From positions 42,415-76,710 of the forward strand of contig SPAX01000001.1 in assembly GCA_005239475.1 (NCBI GenBank): a stretch of 34,296 bases of DNA, read 5' to 3'. Positions 21,946 to 29,885 of this stretch are shown piece after piece. Numbering within the stretch: the first letter of the stretch is position 1; every line of letters begins with the position of its first letter. The notes beneath the pieces are model-generated. The model searched no databases. It saw only the letters and a list, made by a program, of their open reading frames with translations, and was not told the DNA's origin. Origin of the DNA: Nitrospira sp. Lineage in GTDB: Bacteria > Nitrospirota > Nitrospiria > Nitrospirales > Nitrospiraceae. The translations under genes and the position numbers were made by a program.

Positions 21946-23546
21946 TCTTCCCGTCTGTGTACTTTCCCAGGCGATGCCTGTAGAGGTTTTTTTCTCGTAC
22001 CAGCCTGACCCTGACCAAGTGGGGCAGTGTAACATAGCCCCCTGAGTTCCTCAAGACGGTTTGTCATTTGCTGAATCCGATCGAGAAGTGATGACTTAAG
22101 ACGTTGATTGCGTTGAATATTTATGTTTTCCGCGACTGTATGACGTCCTGCATCGGCCGCCGCGATCGCCAGTACCAGTCCAACGGTGATATCAGACCGA
22201 ACCCGTGGCTTCACCTCTGCCGAGCAGGCATGAAGAAGGGCTCCGGCCTCCGCTGCCTGTTCGGCGATTTCAAGCGGAATCTCCGTCGCCAGATGGAGCG
22301 CAGACGACAAGACGGCAGGACGAGTCCGGTCTGTCTTCGCGAGCCTCGCGGCTCGGAGAAATCGCCGATAGGCTTCGCCATCTGCTTGCATCAGCTCGCA
22401 AAGCCGCCGACCAATCTCACTCAGCCGATGTTCCACTCCTCGTTGCCGGCTGAGGCGCGCCCCCATAATCCCCAGCGAGGCTGCGAGAGCGCCCACCAAG
22501 GCCGCGACCGTGCCGCCAGCCGGAATCGGAGTCGCCGCGGCCACAGCGTCCAAAAAATCCGCGAGCGATTGCGCTTGCAGATCAACCGGCTCCTGTTCGC
22601 GAGACGGGGCATGTCGTGCCAGCTCACCGAACAGCCGAGTCTCCAATCTCGTCTCCAGCACCTGCGTTGCATTGAACTGTTCCAGCGCCAGGCTATGCGC
22701 GGCGGCCTGAACCAGCGCCGCCTGGGGCACAAGCCCGACCACTTCGCTTCCCGCTACCGCCACGCCTTGCTTGGCTGCGCGGGCTCGGACCGCTTCAAAC
22801 GCGACATGGATAGGGGTGATGATGAAATCGGTCAGATTCATGGCGACCTGAACCAGCTGACGACTGGCCAGCTCCACCCCGATTGCTTTGAGATGGGGCA
22901 ACCCGCCGTTCGATTGGCGAATGTCCTTTGCGATGGACCGAGCCAGCGCCAGATCTGTTGAGCGGAGATTCACATTAAAGGCGATCAAGGAAGGTCGCGC
23001 GCCGATCACCATGGCACCGGCCGTCTTATGGAGACGGGGGGGGCCAAAATCCGGTGTCCAGTCCGGATCGGAGGCCATGCGGAAGGCGAGGCCTTGAAGT
23101 CCTCCTCGACGAACCGATTCGAGTGGGGCATGATCGCAGTGCATGGCCGCTTGTTCATAGAGGAATACCGGGATCTCCAGCTCCGTCCCCACCCGTTGCC
23201 CCAATCGCTTCGCCAGATGAATACAATCCTGCATCGTCGCACCCTGTACCGGCACGAAGGGCACGACATCCGTTGCCCCCACCCGCGGATGGACACCCTT
23301 GTGCTTCCGAAGATCGATGAGATCGGTCGCCACGCGAATGGCGCGAAAGGCCGCTTCAGCAACGGCATCCGGTTCGCCGGCAAAACTCAAGACGGAGCGA
23401 TGGTGATCCCGATCCATCGTGTGGTCCAACAGCCAGACCCCTGGCACGGACTCCACGGCATTCACCAGCGCACGCACCGTCGTCTGGTTTCGTCCCTCAC
23501 TGAAGTTCGGCACACATTCGACGATTCGATCCACGTCCTGCCCCAT
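21855..23546 (-). CDS. ftcD: Glutamate formiminotransferase / formiminotetrahydrofolate cyclodeaminase fusion
   Basis: 563 residues. Residues 1 to about 300 are the formiminotransferase N- and C-subdomains (RIVECVPNFSEGRNQ, KHKGVHPRVGATDVVPFVP, GGLPHLKAIGVEL). Residues about 330-510 are the cyclodeaminase (LADFLDAVAAATPIPAGGTV, AALVGALAASLGIMGARLSR). The enzyme moves a formimino group from formiminoglutamate to tetrahydrofolate, then releases ammonia. No histidine-degradation genes lie nearby. The last 50 residues (after LEELRGLCYT) are basic, unlike the family, and are read out of frame through the start of rpsU; this suggests loss of the original stop. The ATG at 23546 has no strong ribosome site. 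Confidence 0.92.
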   Translation of the reverse strand: MGQDVDRIVECVPNFSEGRNQTTVRALVNAVESVPGVWLLDHTMDRDHHRSVLSFAGEPDAVAEAAFRAIRVATDLIDLRKHKGVHPRVGATDVVPFVPVQGATMQDCIHLAKRLGQRVGTELEIPVFLYEQAAMHCDHAPLESVRRGGLQGLAFRMASDPDWTPDFGPPRLHKTAGAMVIGARPSLIAFNVNLRSTDLALARSIAKDIRQSNGGLPHLKAIGVELASRQLVQVAMNLTDFIITPIHVAFEAVRARAAKQGVAVAGSEVVGLVPQAALVQAAAHSLALEQFNATQVLETRLETRLFGELARHAPSREQEPVDLQAQSLADFLDAVAAATPIPAGGTVAALVGALAASLGIMGARLSRQRGVEHRLSEIGRRLCELMQADGEAYRRFLRAARLAKTDRTRPAVLSSALHLATEIPLEIAEQAAEAGALLHACSAEVKPRVRSDITVGLVLAIAAADAGRHTVAENINIQRNQRLKSSLLDRIQQMTNRLEELRGLCYTAPLGQGQAGTRKKPLQASPGKVHRREEWKLKSSIITSRKPSKLPRKSSRGKDSSAN

Positions 23547-23562
23547 CAAGAATCAAAACAAC

Positions 23563-23597
23563 GAAGCCGGAGGTCTGATCATCATCCCTCCGGCTTC
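23563..23597 (-). terminator. Intrinsic terminator after tusA
   Basis: On the minus strand GAAGCCGGAGG pairs with CCTCCGGCTTC, followed by GTTGTTTT. It lies 30 bases past the tusA stop and just ahead of the ftcD start, so it separates the sulfur-relay genes from ftcD. Confidence 0.75.
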
Positions 23598-23627
23598 TCT
23601 CTCTCCACTGAGTCCCTGTCTGTGCCG

Positions 23628-23873
23628 TTACTTCGTCTTTTTCACAAACGCTTTATAGATCGTTCCCGACTTCGTCTGTTCTTCTTCAAGTCCGACCATC
23701 TGATGGCCGGTCGTGTCGCACCAGGCCGGCATGTCCTTCTTGATGCCTTCGTCGTCTGAGACGACTTCAAGAACCTGGCCCAACGTCAATTCCTTGATCT
23801 TCTTCAAGGTCATGATAATCGGCATTGGACAAAAGTAGCCGAGCGTGTCGAGCTTCACATCGGCTTGAATCAT
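23628..23873 (-). CDS. tusA: TusA-family sulfur carrier
   Basis: 81 residues from ATG at 23873, with CCAGGAG at the right distance. The family motif is LDTLGYFCPMPIIMTLKKI, with the sulfur-carrying cysteine C15 in C-P-M-P. TusA accepts persulfide sulfur and passes it to partners such as DsrE2 or thiolation enzymes. A dsrE2-like gene lies 88 bases upstream on the same strand, the usual pairing. The middle extra cysteine (PAWCDTTGH) is common in the family. A terminator follows. Confidence 0.92.
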   Translation of the reverse strand: MIQADVKLDTLGYFCPMPIIMTLKKIKELTLGQVLEVVSDDEGIKKDMPAWCDTTGHQMVGLEEEQTKSGTIYKAFVKKTK

Positions 23874-23887
23874 CAATAAGACTCCTG

Positions 23888-23957
23888 GCAAGCGGCGAGG
23901 GGCAAGGGGCTAGAGGGAAAATCAGACCCCTCGCCTCTAGCCTCGGGCCTCTAACCT
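23888..23957. repeat. GAGGGGC short-word hairpin between dsrE2 and tusA
   Basis: GCGAGGGGCAAGGGGCTAGA and CCCCTCGCCTCTAGCCTCGG face each other as an imperfect inverted repeat of short repeated words. It fills most of the gap between the two genes and may weaken read-through from dsrE2 to tusA. Confidence 0.6.
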
Positions 23958-23961
23958 TATT

Positions 23962-24492
23962 TTAAATGAACAAGTTCACACTGCCCTGTTTGGCTTCCGC
24001 GAGATAGGTGGTCACCCCCGCGAACTGATCGATGCCCTCGATGAGCGTATCTTTCGTGATCCCCATCAGCCCCATGGTCGTCGTACAGGCAATAAAGTGA
24101 ACACCGAGGTCCAGCGCCGTCTCCATGAGTTCCGGCACACCCGGCATCCGGTTCTGCTTCATAACCTTTTGCATCATCTTCGTGCCCAGTCCCCAGAAAT
24201 GGAACCGCGAGAGCGGAAGGCTGTCCGCACCTCCTTTATTCAGCAGACCGAACATCCGACGAAGCCAGTCCTTGGCAGAACTGGCCGCGCCTTGCCGGCG
24301 AATGGCATTGAGACCCCAGAAGGTGAAGAAGACAGTCACCTGCATCCCCATGGCGGCTGCCCCGGTGGCGATGATGAACGCCGCCATCGCTCGGTCCATG
24401 TCGCCGCTCAGCAGCACAATCGTCACCTTGTCAGGCTTGGTGGTCTGTAAGTCGGCCAACGCGACCGCTGGATCCATCTGCGCGATTGTCAT
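23962..24492 (-). CDS. dsrE2: DsrE2-like sulfur-relay protein
   Basis: 176 residues from ATG at 24492, with AGGAAAG before it. The family pattern is complete: KVTIVLLSGDMDRAMAAFII, then GAAAMGMQVTVFFTFWGLNA, then HFIACTTTMGLMGI with the active cysteine C136. DsrE2 proteins take part with TusA and rhodanese in moving sulfane sulfur. The segment GLGTKMMQKVMKQNRMP is typical of the DsrE2 subgroup. Hydrophobic stretches may bring it to the membrane. An upstream frame extension of 15 residues lacks a ribosome site. It pairs with tusA downstream. Confidence 0.9.
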   Translation of the reverse strand: MTIAQMDPAVALADLQTTKPDKVTIVLLSGDMDRAMAAFIIATGAAAMGMQVTVFFTFWGLNAIRRQGAASSAKDWLRRMFGLLNKGGADSLPLSRFHFWGLGTKMMQKVMKQNRMPGVPELMETALDLGVHFIACTTTMGLMGITKDTLIEGIDQFAGVTTYLAEAKQGSVNLFI

Positions 24493-24589
24493 GGCACTCT
24501 CTTTCCTGTCTGGTTCGCATGAATTTGCTGAATTCAACGGGATTTTGACTATAGTCTCCGCTTCTTTTTCTTGTCAAGGAGAGGGTGGG

Positions 24590-24687
24590 AGGGGAACAGC
24601 CAGACCATCCTTCTTGCTCACCGAGGCCGCACGATCAGAATGTGCTCCCTCGATGTGCGCAGTGAAGGACAGTCTGGCTGCTCCCCT
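24590..24687 (+). repeat. R3 hairpin element, copy 3
   Basis: Arms GGGGAACAGCCAGACCATCC and GACAGTCTGGCTGCTCCCC pair. The core starts TGCTCACCGAGGCCGCAC and ends GATGTGCGCAGT, with apical hairpin GCAC-GATCAGAAT-GTGC. It sits in the 337-base gap between divergent dsrE2 and the Rieske gene; apart from it I see nothing definite there, though promoters for both genes must lie in this gap. Confidence 0.8.
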
Positions 24688-24829
24688 AGGGCAAAGTGGG
24701 GGAAATCGGAAGGCCCTCGCCTGGGCTAATGGTGGCGGCTGGCTTGACGTTCCATTACCCACTCGCTATATTCACGATCAAGCTGCTGCAGTCCAGGCTG
24801 GTCCTCTCACGTACCTCCTTCCTCTGTCA

Positions 24830-25918
24830 ATGAACAGTGACCTCATCACCGAGATCAAGCCATCCAAGAACGCGCCACTGTTCGGTTTTTGGTACCCCGC
24901 TTGTCTCAGCAGTGAACTCGCTCCCGGCAACCTGAAGGGGACAATCCTGTTGGGCCTCCCGATCCTCGTCTGCAAGACAGCACATGGTTCGGTCGCGGCC
25001 ATGCGCGATATTTGTCCCCATCGCGGGATGCCCCTGTCCTTCGGCAAAATGAACGGCGACTGTGTCGAATGTGCCTACCACGGTTGGCAGTTCGATCAGG
25101 CAGGCCGTTGCCGGGGGATTCCTGCGCTGGTCGAAAACTCCCCTATTCAAGTCGACAAAATTGGCATCACCACCTACGCCTGCCGCGAACAGGACGGCTA
25201 CGTGTGGGTGTTCGTTCCCGACCCTCAACAACCGAACCAGACCATCCCGGACGTGCCGCCGCTGCCGCTCCCCTCGTCTCCCTATCGGATGATTCACATT
25301 TCGACGCTGTTGGATTGCACCATCGACGACGGCATCGTCGGCTTGATGGACCCGGCTCACGGCCCCTTTGTGCATCAAAGCTCCTGGTGGCGCACCCAGG
25401 CGAGCATGCACGAAAAGGCCAAGACCTTTGAACCGATTCCCAACGGCTTCCGCATGGTGCCGCACGCTCCCTCAAAAAACAGCGGACCGTACAAGCTCCT
25501 GAACTTGTTTTACGGCGGGCCGCTGACGACGACCATCGACTTTGTACTGCCCAACCAGCGATTCGAATTCGTCCAGTGCGGATCGCTCTTCGTGTCTAGC
25601 CGCGCCACGGTCACGCCGATCAGTGAACAGCAATGCCGCATCGACTTTGCCGCAGCGTGGAACTGCCTCAGCTGGGTTCCTTTTTCCAAGGCCGTCTTTC
25701 GCTATTTCGCCAACATTTTCATGACGCAGGATCGAGAGGCGATGGAACGCCAGGCGGTGGGATTGCGCTACAAACCGGCCTTGATGCTCATCGACGATGC
25801 CGATACGCCGGCCAAGTGGTACTACAAATTGAAAGCTGCGCACCTCACGTCGGTGCAAACAGGCCAGCCTCTCGACCATCCGCTCAAAGAACGTGTCACG
25901 CTTCGCTGGAAGAGTTAA
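24830..25918 (+). CDS. Rieske non-heme iron oxygenase (PaO-like)
   Basis: 362 residues from ATG at 24830. The Rieske [2Fe-2S] ligands are C62, H64, C81 and H84 (CPHRG and CAYHGWQF). The mononuclear iron site is D174-P-A-H177-G-P-F-V-H182. A late segment FMTQDREAMERQAVGLRY matches the iron-ligand and Q-rich helix of pheophorbide a oxygenase-like proteins. The substrate cannot be read from the sequence; relatives act on aromatic rings or tetrapyrroles. No reductase is adjacent. No strong ribosome site is seen; the long open frame upstream is antisense to dsrE2 and is not part of the gene. It is followed after 17 bases by an exported Lon-type protease gene. Confidence 0.88.
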   Translation: MNSDLITEIKPSKNAPLFGFWYPACLSSELAPGNLKGTILLGLPILVCKTAHGSVAAMRDICPHRGMPLSFGKMNGDCVECAYHGWQFDQAGRCRGIPALVENSPIQVDKIGITTYACREQDGYVWVFVPDPQQPNQTIPDVPPLPLPSSPYRMIHISTLLDCTIDDGIVGLMDPAHGPFVHQSSWWRTQASMHEKAKTFEPIPNGFRMVPHAPSKNSGPYKLLNLFYGGPLTTTIDFVLPNQRFEFVQCGSLFVSSRATVTPISEQQCRIDFAAAWNCLSWVPFSKAVFRYFANIFMTQDREAMERQAVGLRYKPALMLIDDADTPAKWYYKLKAAHLTSVQTGQPLDHPLKERVTLRWKS

Positions 25919-25935
25919 ACGCAGTCAGGATCTTG

Positions 25936-26613
25936 GTGGACAAGAGCGCGACTCGAAGAAGACCTTACCTTATCATCCTGCTCTCGACGATCATTCTTTG
26001 CACGCAGGCCTTCCCCCTCTGGTCAGCCGACAGCCGTCGCCTCGCAACGGTTCCGGCACTGGGTGTGCTCGCCGGAGGACAGCCCGGAATCATCCACTAC
26101 ATCGTGCTCCAAATCGACAAAGACCCTCGACAAGAGGGACCGACAGTCCAATTCAATGAGATGAACCTGGGCGGCGGTTCAATCGTCAGCGAGGATTGGA
26201 AAGAAGGCGTCAAGCAAGCCGTCGCCGCTGCCACGAAGGCGGTGGGAGAGGACGGGCGAGAGTGGGTGATCACGATCAAGAACCGGTCGTACAATGCGTT
26301 GACCGAGGGAATGAGCGCCAGCAGCGCCGTCGCGGTCGGCATCGTGGCAGCCTGGCGAGGTGACGACATCAAGTCAGACGTCGCCCTGACCGGAAAAATC
26401 ATGCCGGACGGTCAGATCGAGCCGGTGGGTGCACTTCTCATCAAAGTCGAAGCGGCCGCCCGCGCACAGTTTAAAACCATTCTGGTGCCTCGCGGGCAAC
26501 TAGACACGGCTGACTGGGATCTCTCCCAGCTGGCAACCCGATGGAACATCAACGTCATTGAAGTGGCAACACTGGAGGAGGCCTATCTGCTCATGACGAC
26601 GGCCGCGCCTTAG
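25936..26613 (+). CDS. Exported free-standing Lon-type (S16) protease domain
   Basis: 225 residues with a GTG start (TTG just before is possible) and AGGA in the leader. Residues 8-31 are a signal peptide or anchor (RRPYLIILLSTIILCTQAF). Residues about 85-220 match the Lon proteolytic domain. The catalytic dyad is S127 in EGMSASSAVAVG and K170 in EPVGALLIKVEAA; the 43-residue spacing equals that of LonA (S679 and K722 in E. coli). There is no AAA+ domain, so it cannot unfold proteins with ATP. It is likely periplasmic. It lies 17 bases after the Rieske gene, probably in one transcript, and ends 4 bases before the convergent antiporter gene. Target unknown. Confidence 0.82.
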   Translation: MDKSATRRRPYLIILLSTIILCTQAFPLWSADSRRLATVPALGVLAGGQPGIIHYIVLQIDKDPRQEGPTVQFNEMNLGGGSIVSEDWKEGVKQAVAAATKAVGEDGREWVITIKNRSYNALTEGMSASSAVAVGIVAAWRGDDIKSDVALTGKIMPDGQIEPVGALLIKVEAAARAQFKTILVPRGQLDTADWDLSQLATRWNINVIEVATLEEAYLLMTTAAP

Positions 26614-26617
26614 TAGT

Positions 26618-28624
26618 TCATTTCGCATCCATCTGCACTAACAGCTCCATCGCCTGCCGAATCTGGGCGCGCGAACCGAGTAACACCACGATATCGCCCG
26701 TCATCAACCGAGTCTTCTCCGATGGATTCGCTTGCGTCACCCCAGCACGGGTCCAGGCAATCACCGAAGCGCCCGTGCGTGGGCGAAGAGCAATCTCTGT
26801 CAACGTTTTCCCCCGTGCAGGGGAATCGTCGTCGATGCGGCAGGTTTCGACTTCTGCATCGGTCGAGGTCCCGCCACGAAGATGATGCTCGAATTCCGGC
26901 AATTCGCTGCGACGAAGCAAGGCATACCCTTCACGGCGAACTTGTTCAGCCTTTTGCCTCACAAAGTCCGGCGGCATGTTGTAGGTGCGCAGCACCAAGG
27001 CAAAGATCTCGATGGAGGTTTCGAATTCCTCCGGCACCACATCATCCGCGCCGAGCTGGTGCAGCTCCTCGAATTCGCGCAGATAGCGAGTCCGCACGAC
27101 GACATGGAGTTTGGGGTTGAGTCCCTTGGCGATCTGTACTGCCCGCCGGGTGATAAACGGATCCGAAATGGCGACCACCAACACCTTCGCGTCCTCGATC
27201 CTCATGTGCCGCAACACATTCGGATTCGTGGCATCGCCGTAGTAGACGGGCACCCCGTGGTTCGCTTCGCGGCTGACGGTATCCCCGTCGAGATCCAAGG
27301 CGAGATACGGGATCTCCGTATCGCCGAGGACGCGGGCGAGATTCCTCCCATTCAACCCATACCCCGCAATAATGACGTGGTTCTTCATCCGAATCTGTTT
27401 CCCTTCAGTCTGCAGGACATGGGCAGTGGTGCGACTAGGCAACCAGTGACGAAGCCGCTGCCACGCCTCCACGCGGCGGGCCAGGTGCGGCGACCACTGC
27501 ATGAGAAAGGGCGTCACGATCATGGAGAGCACCGAAACCGCGAGAAAAACCTGATACGGATCACCCCGCAAGAAACCGCTCTCCTGCCCTTGCTGCGCCA
27601 GCAAGAAACTAAACTCTCCAACCTGGGCCAGGGCGATGCCCACCATAATCGCCGAACGTGGGGGGACCTCCGCCAACAAGACCGCTCCGGCCCCGGCGAC
27701 AAACTTCACCAACAGAATCGTCACTAGTAGGCCGACCACCGGCAGCGGATGCGCGAATAACACCCGCCAGTCCATGAGGATGCCGATCGACACGAAGAAG
27801 AGACTGTTGAAACTGTCGCGGAACGGCAGCACTTCGGCCATGGCCTGATGGCTGTACTCCGATTCGGAAATGACCAACCCGGCGATGAACGCGCCCAACG
27901 CCAACGAGAGACCGCCGAGCGAGGTGAGCCACGCGATGCCGAGACAGGAAACGATGATCGTCAGCAAGAACAGCTCGCGGCTCCGGCTGCGGACGATATG
28001 TCCCAACACCTTGGGAACCAGATACCAGGCGGCTGCAATGACGAGCACGACGACAAGAACCGACTTCCCCAAGGTGAGCAAAATCGCCAGCCCGCCTCCA
28101 TCTGATTGGCCGCCAAGAATCGGCGTCAACAACATCATGGGTACGACGGCCAAATCCTGAAAGATGAGGATTCCGATCGTGGCGCGGCCATGGATCGAGT
28201 CGCTGTCCCCCCGTTCGGCCAAGGTCTTCAACACGATCGCCGTGCTGCTCAGGGAGAAGAGGAATCCCCAGAACATCCCCTGCTGCCAGGACAGTCCGAT
28301 GAGCATCGCCCCGAACCACGCGATCAGCAGCACACCGCCGACCTGGATCGGCGCGGCCAGAAACATGAGGCGGCGCATGGAGGCCAAATGCACCAACGAG
28401 AATTCGATGCCGATGGTGAAAAGGAGCAGAACGATCCCGATCTCCGCCAACACTTGGACCGTGCCGATGTCCGAGATGAGGTTCAACCCATAGGGTCCGA
28501 TGATCGCGCCGGCGACCAAGAATCCTGCGATCGAGGGAAGCCGGAACTGGTGGAATACGAAGACGACGGCGATCGACGCCGTGAAGATCACGAGCAGATT
28601 TGCAAGCACGCCGTAGTCGGTCAT
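26618..28624 (-). CDS. Kef-type monovalent cation:proton antiporter with RCK domains
   Basis: 668 residues from ATG at 28624 (MTDYGVLANLL). Residues about 5-385 are a CPA2 transporter of some 12 membrane helices (LPSIAGFLVAGAIIGPYGL, IGIVLLLFTIGIEFSL, GAFIAGLVISESEY). Residues about 412-530 are an RCK-N NAD-binding domain (HVIIAGYGLNGRNLARVLG). Residues about 575-660 are an RCK-C domain (ALRPRTGASVIAWTRAG). It exchanges K+ or Na+ for H+ and is gated by the cytoplasmic RCK part. It lacks the separate KefF/KefG partner nearby. An upstream frame extension would run into a short-word repeat. No clear ribosome site is seen. Confidence 0.92.
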   Translation of the reverse strand: MTDYGVLANLLVIFTASIAVVFVFHQFRLPSIAGFLVAGAIIGPYGLNLISDIGTVQVLAEIGIVLLLFTIGIEFSLVHLASMRRLMFLAAPIQVGGVLLIAWFGAMLIGLSWQQGMFWGFLFSLSSTAIVLKTLAERGDSDSIHGRATIGILIFQDLAVVPMMLLTPILGGQSDGGGLAILLTLGKSVLVVVLVIAAAWYLVPKVLGHIVRSRSRELFLLTIIVSCLGIAWLTSLGGLSLALGAFIAGLVISESEYSHQAMAEVLPFRDSFNSLFFVSIGILMDWRVLFAHPLPVVGLLVTILLVKFVAGAGAVLLAEVPPRSAIMVGIALAQVGEFSFLLAQQGQESGFLRGDPYQVFLAVSVLSMIVTPFLMQWSPHLARRVEAWQRLRHWLPSRTTAHVLQTEGKQIRMKNHVIIAGYGLNGRNLARVLGDTEIPYLALDLDGDTVSREANHGVPVYYGDATNPNVLRHMRIEDAKVLVVAISDPFITRRAVQIAKGLNPKLHVVVRTRYLREFEELHQLGADDVVPEEFETSIEIFALVLRTYNMPPDFVRQKAEQVRREGYALLRRSELPEFEHHLRGGTSTDAEVETCRIDDDSPARGKTLTEIALRPRTGASVIAWTRAGVTQANPSEKTRLMTGDIVVLLGSRAQIRQAMELLVQMDAK

Positions 28625-28669
28625 AAAGATTCGTATCTCGTCGTTCGTCTCTCGTGAATGAATTCCGGA

Positions 28670-28770
28670 ATTTGTTGATCTGACGATCTGTTTCCTCGAA
28701 ATCTGTTGATCTGCCAACCTGTTGATCTGTTGAGTGTTTGAAATTCATCAGATCGTCAGATCGACAGATT
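28670..28770. repeat. TGATCTG short-word inverted repeat
   Basis: TGTTGATCTGACGATCTGTT on the left is answered by CAGATCGTCAGATCGACAG on the right, with further TGTTGATCTG words between. The same word string occurs at 34108-34131 after another gene. It lies just upstream of the antiporter gene. Confidence 0.7.
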
Positions 28771-28922
28771 CACTGCAATCATCCGATGTCTTCCGCTTCA
28801 CGTTTCACTGGTTCAGGGCGGAGAATACCCCAGCAGCAAGAAGGGAACAAGGCAAAGCTGCTAGCTCAACGGAGACCGGTTCGCTACAGTGGCTTCACGA
28901 GACGAACGAGCGAGGCCCGACC

Positions 28923-29114
28923 ATGATCCGCACCATGATTTTTGGCCTCAACGGCGTCATCGCCGACGACGAGACGCTGCATCTGCGTTGCTTCCAGCAG
29001 GCGTTGGCCGAACACGTCCTGCCGAATTTGGAAGGCGTGCGTCCCGAATCGATCGAACCCATAATCTCGGATAATTGGCCAACTGAGCCATCTTGCCACC
29101 TCCCCCGTCGGTAG
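28923..29114 (+). pseudogene. Truncated HAD-family phosphatase remnant
   Basis: 63 codons. The start MIRTMIFGLNGVIADDETLH closely matches the first motif of HAD hydrolases of the phosphoglycolate phosphatase/beta-phosphoglucomutase type, normally F-D-L-D-G-V. Both aspartates are lost (G and N), and the frame stops after the cap helix start (RCFQQALAEH). Intact relatives have over 200 residues. CGAGG precedes the ATG, a remnant ribosome site. No further HAD motifs follow in any frame that I can see before the next gene, so the rest is deleted. Confidence 0.75.
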
Positions 29115-29165
29115 CAAGACCCCCCTCGAAAGATGAATAGACGGCTTTATCTCTGGTGGAATAGT

Positions 29166-29191
29166 TTGTCAGCACCATCGGTGCGTATAAT
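29166..29191 (+). promoter_or_regulatory. Possible promoter of the exported protein gene
   Basis: A perfect TATAAT at 29186-29191 lies 18 bases ahead of the ATG. The only -35-like box, TTGTCA at 29166, is 14 bases away, shorter than usual, so the assignment is weak. Confidence 0.35.
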
Positions 29192-29208
29192 TAAAAAAAA
29201 GGTGAACG

Positions 29209-29826
29209 ATGATGCAAACCCTGTCTGTTCCACCGTCTCAAGGGAAGCGCTCTATGCAACCGGCCCATGTGCTCGTGATTGCCGCAACGATCTTCACCCT
29301 GTCCTCAACGTCGGCATTCTCCGATACGACGATCGCCTTCGATCCGTTACTGATGCGGGAATGCCCCCAAGCCGATGGGAGCTCCCTCTACACCAACAAG
29401 GATTTGCCGGGCTGCAAACTGATGACGCTGAAAGAACTGTCGGTCGTGCCCTCGCTGGATGACATGCCAACCTATCGCCCCACCATGGCCACAGCTCCTC
29501 ACTACGATATTCCTCCGTACGCTGACCGCAATCAGACTGGTATGACCGGCGGAGGACAGGCCGTCCCCGATTGGGCCAAAGATTGGCACGCCAGCATCGC
29601 CTCGTCCGGGTCCGTTCAAGCTGAAGTCTGCTCCATGTATGGAGAGTGGCTCCACCTCAATCAGAAAACCCGTGGCGGGTTCTTTTACGGAACAGATCCC
29701 TCGTATGGCGGAGATCTTTCCGGAAAAAATCAGCAGGGTACGAGCTATTCGTTCTACGACAACGCGCGTTTCGTGACACTCTCGAGAATGTTTGGGCAGG
29801 GATTTGTGCCGATCGGCTGTCTCTAG
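29209..29826 (+). CDS. Exported protein of unknown function
   Basis: 205 residues. A signal peptide covers residues 17 to about 38 (QPAHVLVIAATIFTLSSTSA, then FS-DTT). AAAAGGTGAA precedes the ATG at 29209; an in-frame ATG at 29254 with GGGAAG is a good alternative and would trim the signal peptide. The mature protein has four cysteines (RECPQ, PGCKL, EVCSM, IGCL) that could form two disulfides, and a glycine- and tyrosine-rich C-terminal half (FFYGTDPSYGGDLSG). No family is recognised. It ends in a shared hairpin terminator before the convergent epimerase gene. Confidence 0.75.
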   Translation: MMQTLSVPPSQGKRSMQPAHVLVIAATIFTLSSTSAFSDTTIAFDPLLMRECPQADGSSLYTNKDLPGCKLMTLKELSVVPSLDDMPTYRPTMATAPHYDIPPYADRNQTGMTGGGQAVPDWAKDWHASIASSGSVQAEVCSMYGEWLHLNQKTRGGFFYGTDPSYGGDLSGKNQQGTSYSFYDNARFVTLSRMFGQGFVPIGCL

Positions 29827-29852
29827 CGAGTCCGTCTGAGGCGAGAGACCGG

Positions 29853-29884
29853 GGGTGCCAGGCTAACTGAAAGGCTTGGCACCC
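29853..29884 (+). terminator. Hairpin terminator between convergent genes
   Basis: GGGTGCCA pairs with TGGCACCC across a short spacer that itself contains GGC and GCC-like bases. TTCATTTATT follows on the plus strand. It ends the exported-protein gene and may also stop the epimerase transcript, though the minus strand has no T run. Confidence 0.7.
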
Positions 29885-29885
29885 T

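Noticed and set aside
24125-24829. N-terminal extension of the Rieske gene by 235 codons
   Set aside because: It is antisense to dsrE2 and crosses an R3 hairpin; Rieske oxygenases of this type start near 24830.
25633-25935. Upstream extension of the Lon-type gene
   Set aside because: It overlaps the Rieske gene in another frame, while the GTG at 25936 has a ribosome site and starts a signal peptide.
27609-28748. 379-codon minus-strand frame
   Set aside because: Alternate frame of the antiporter gene, rich in arginine and without any membrane segment.
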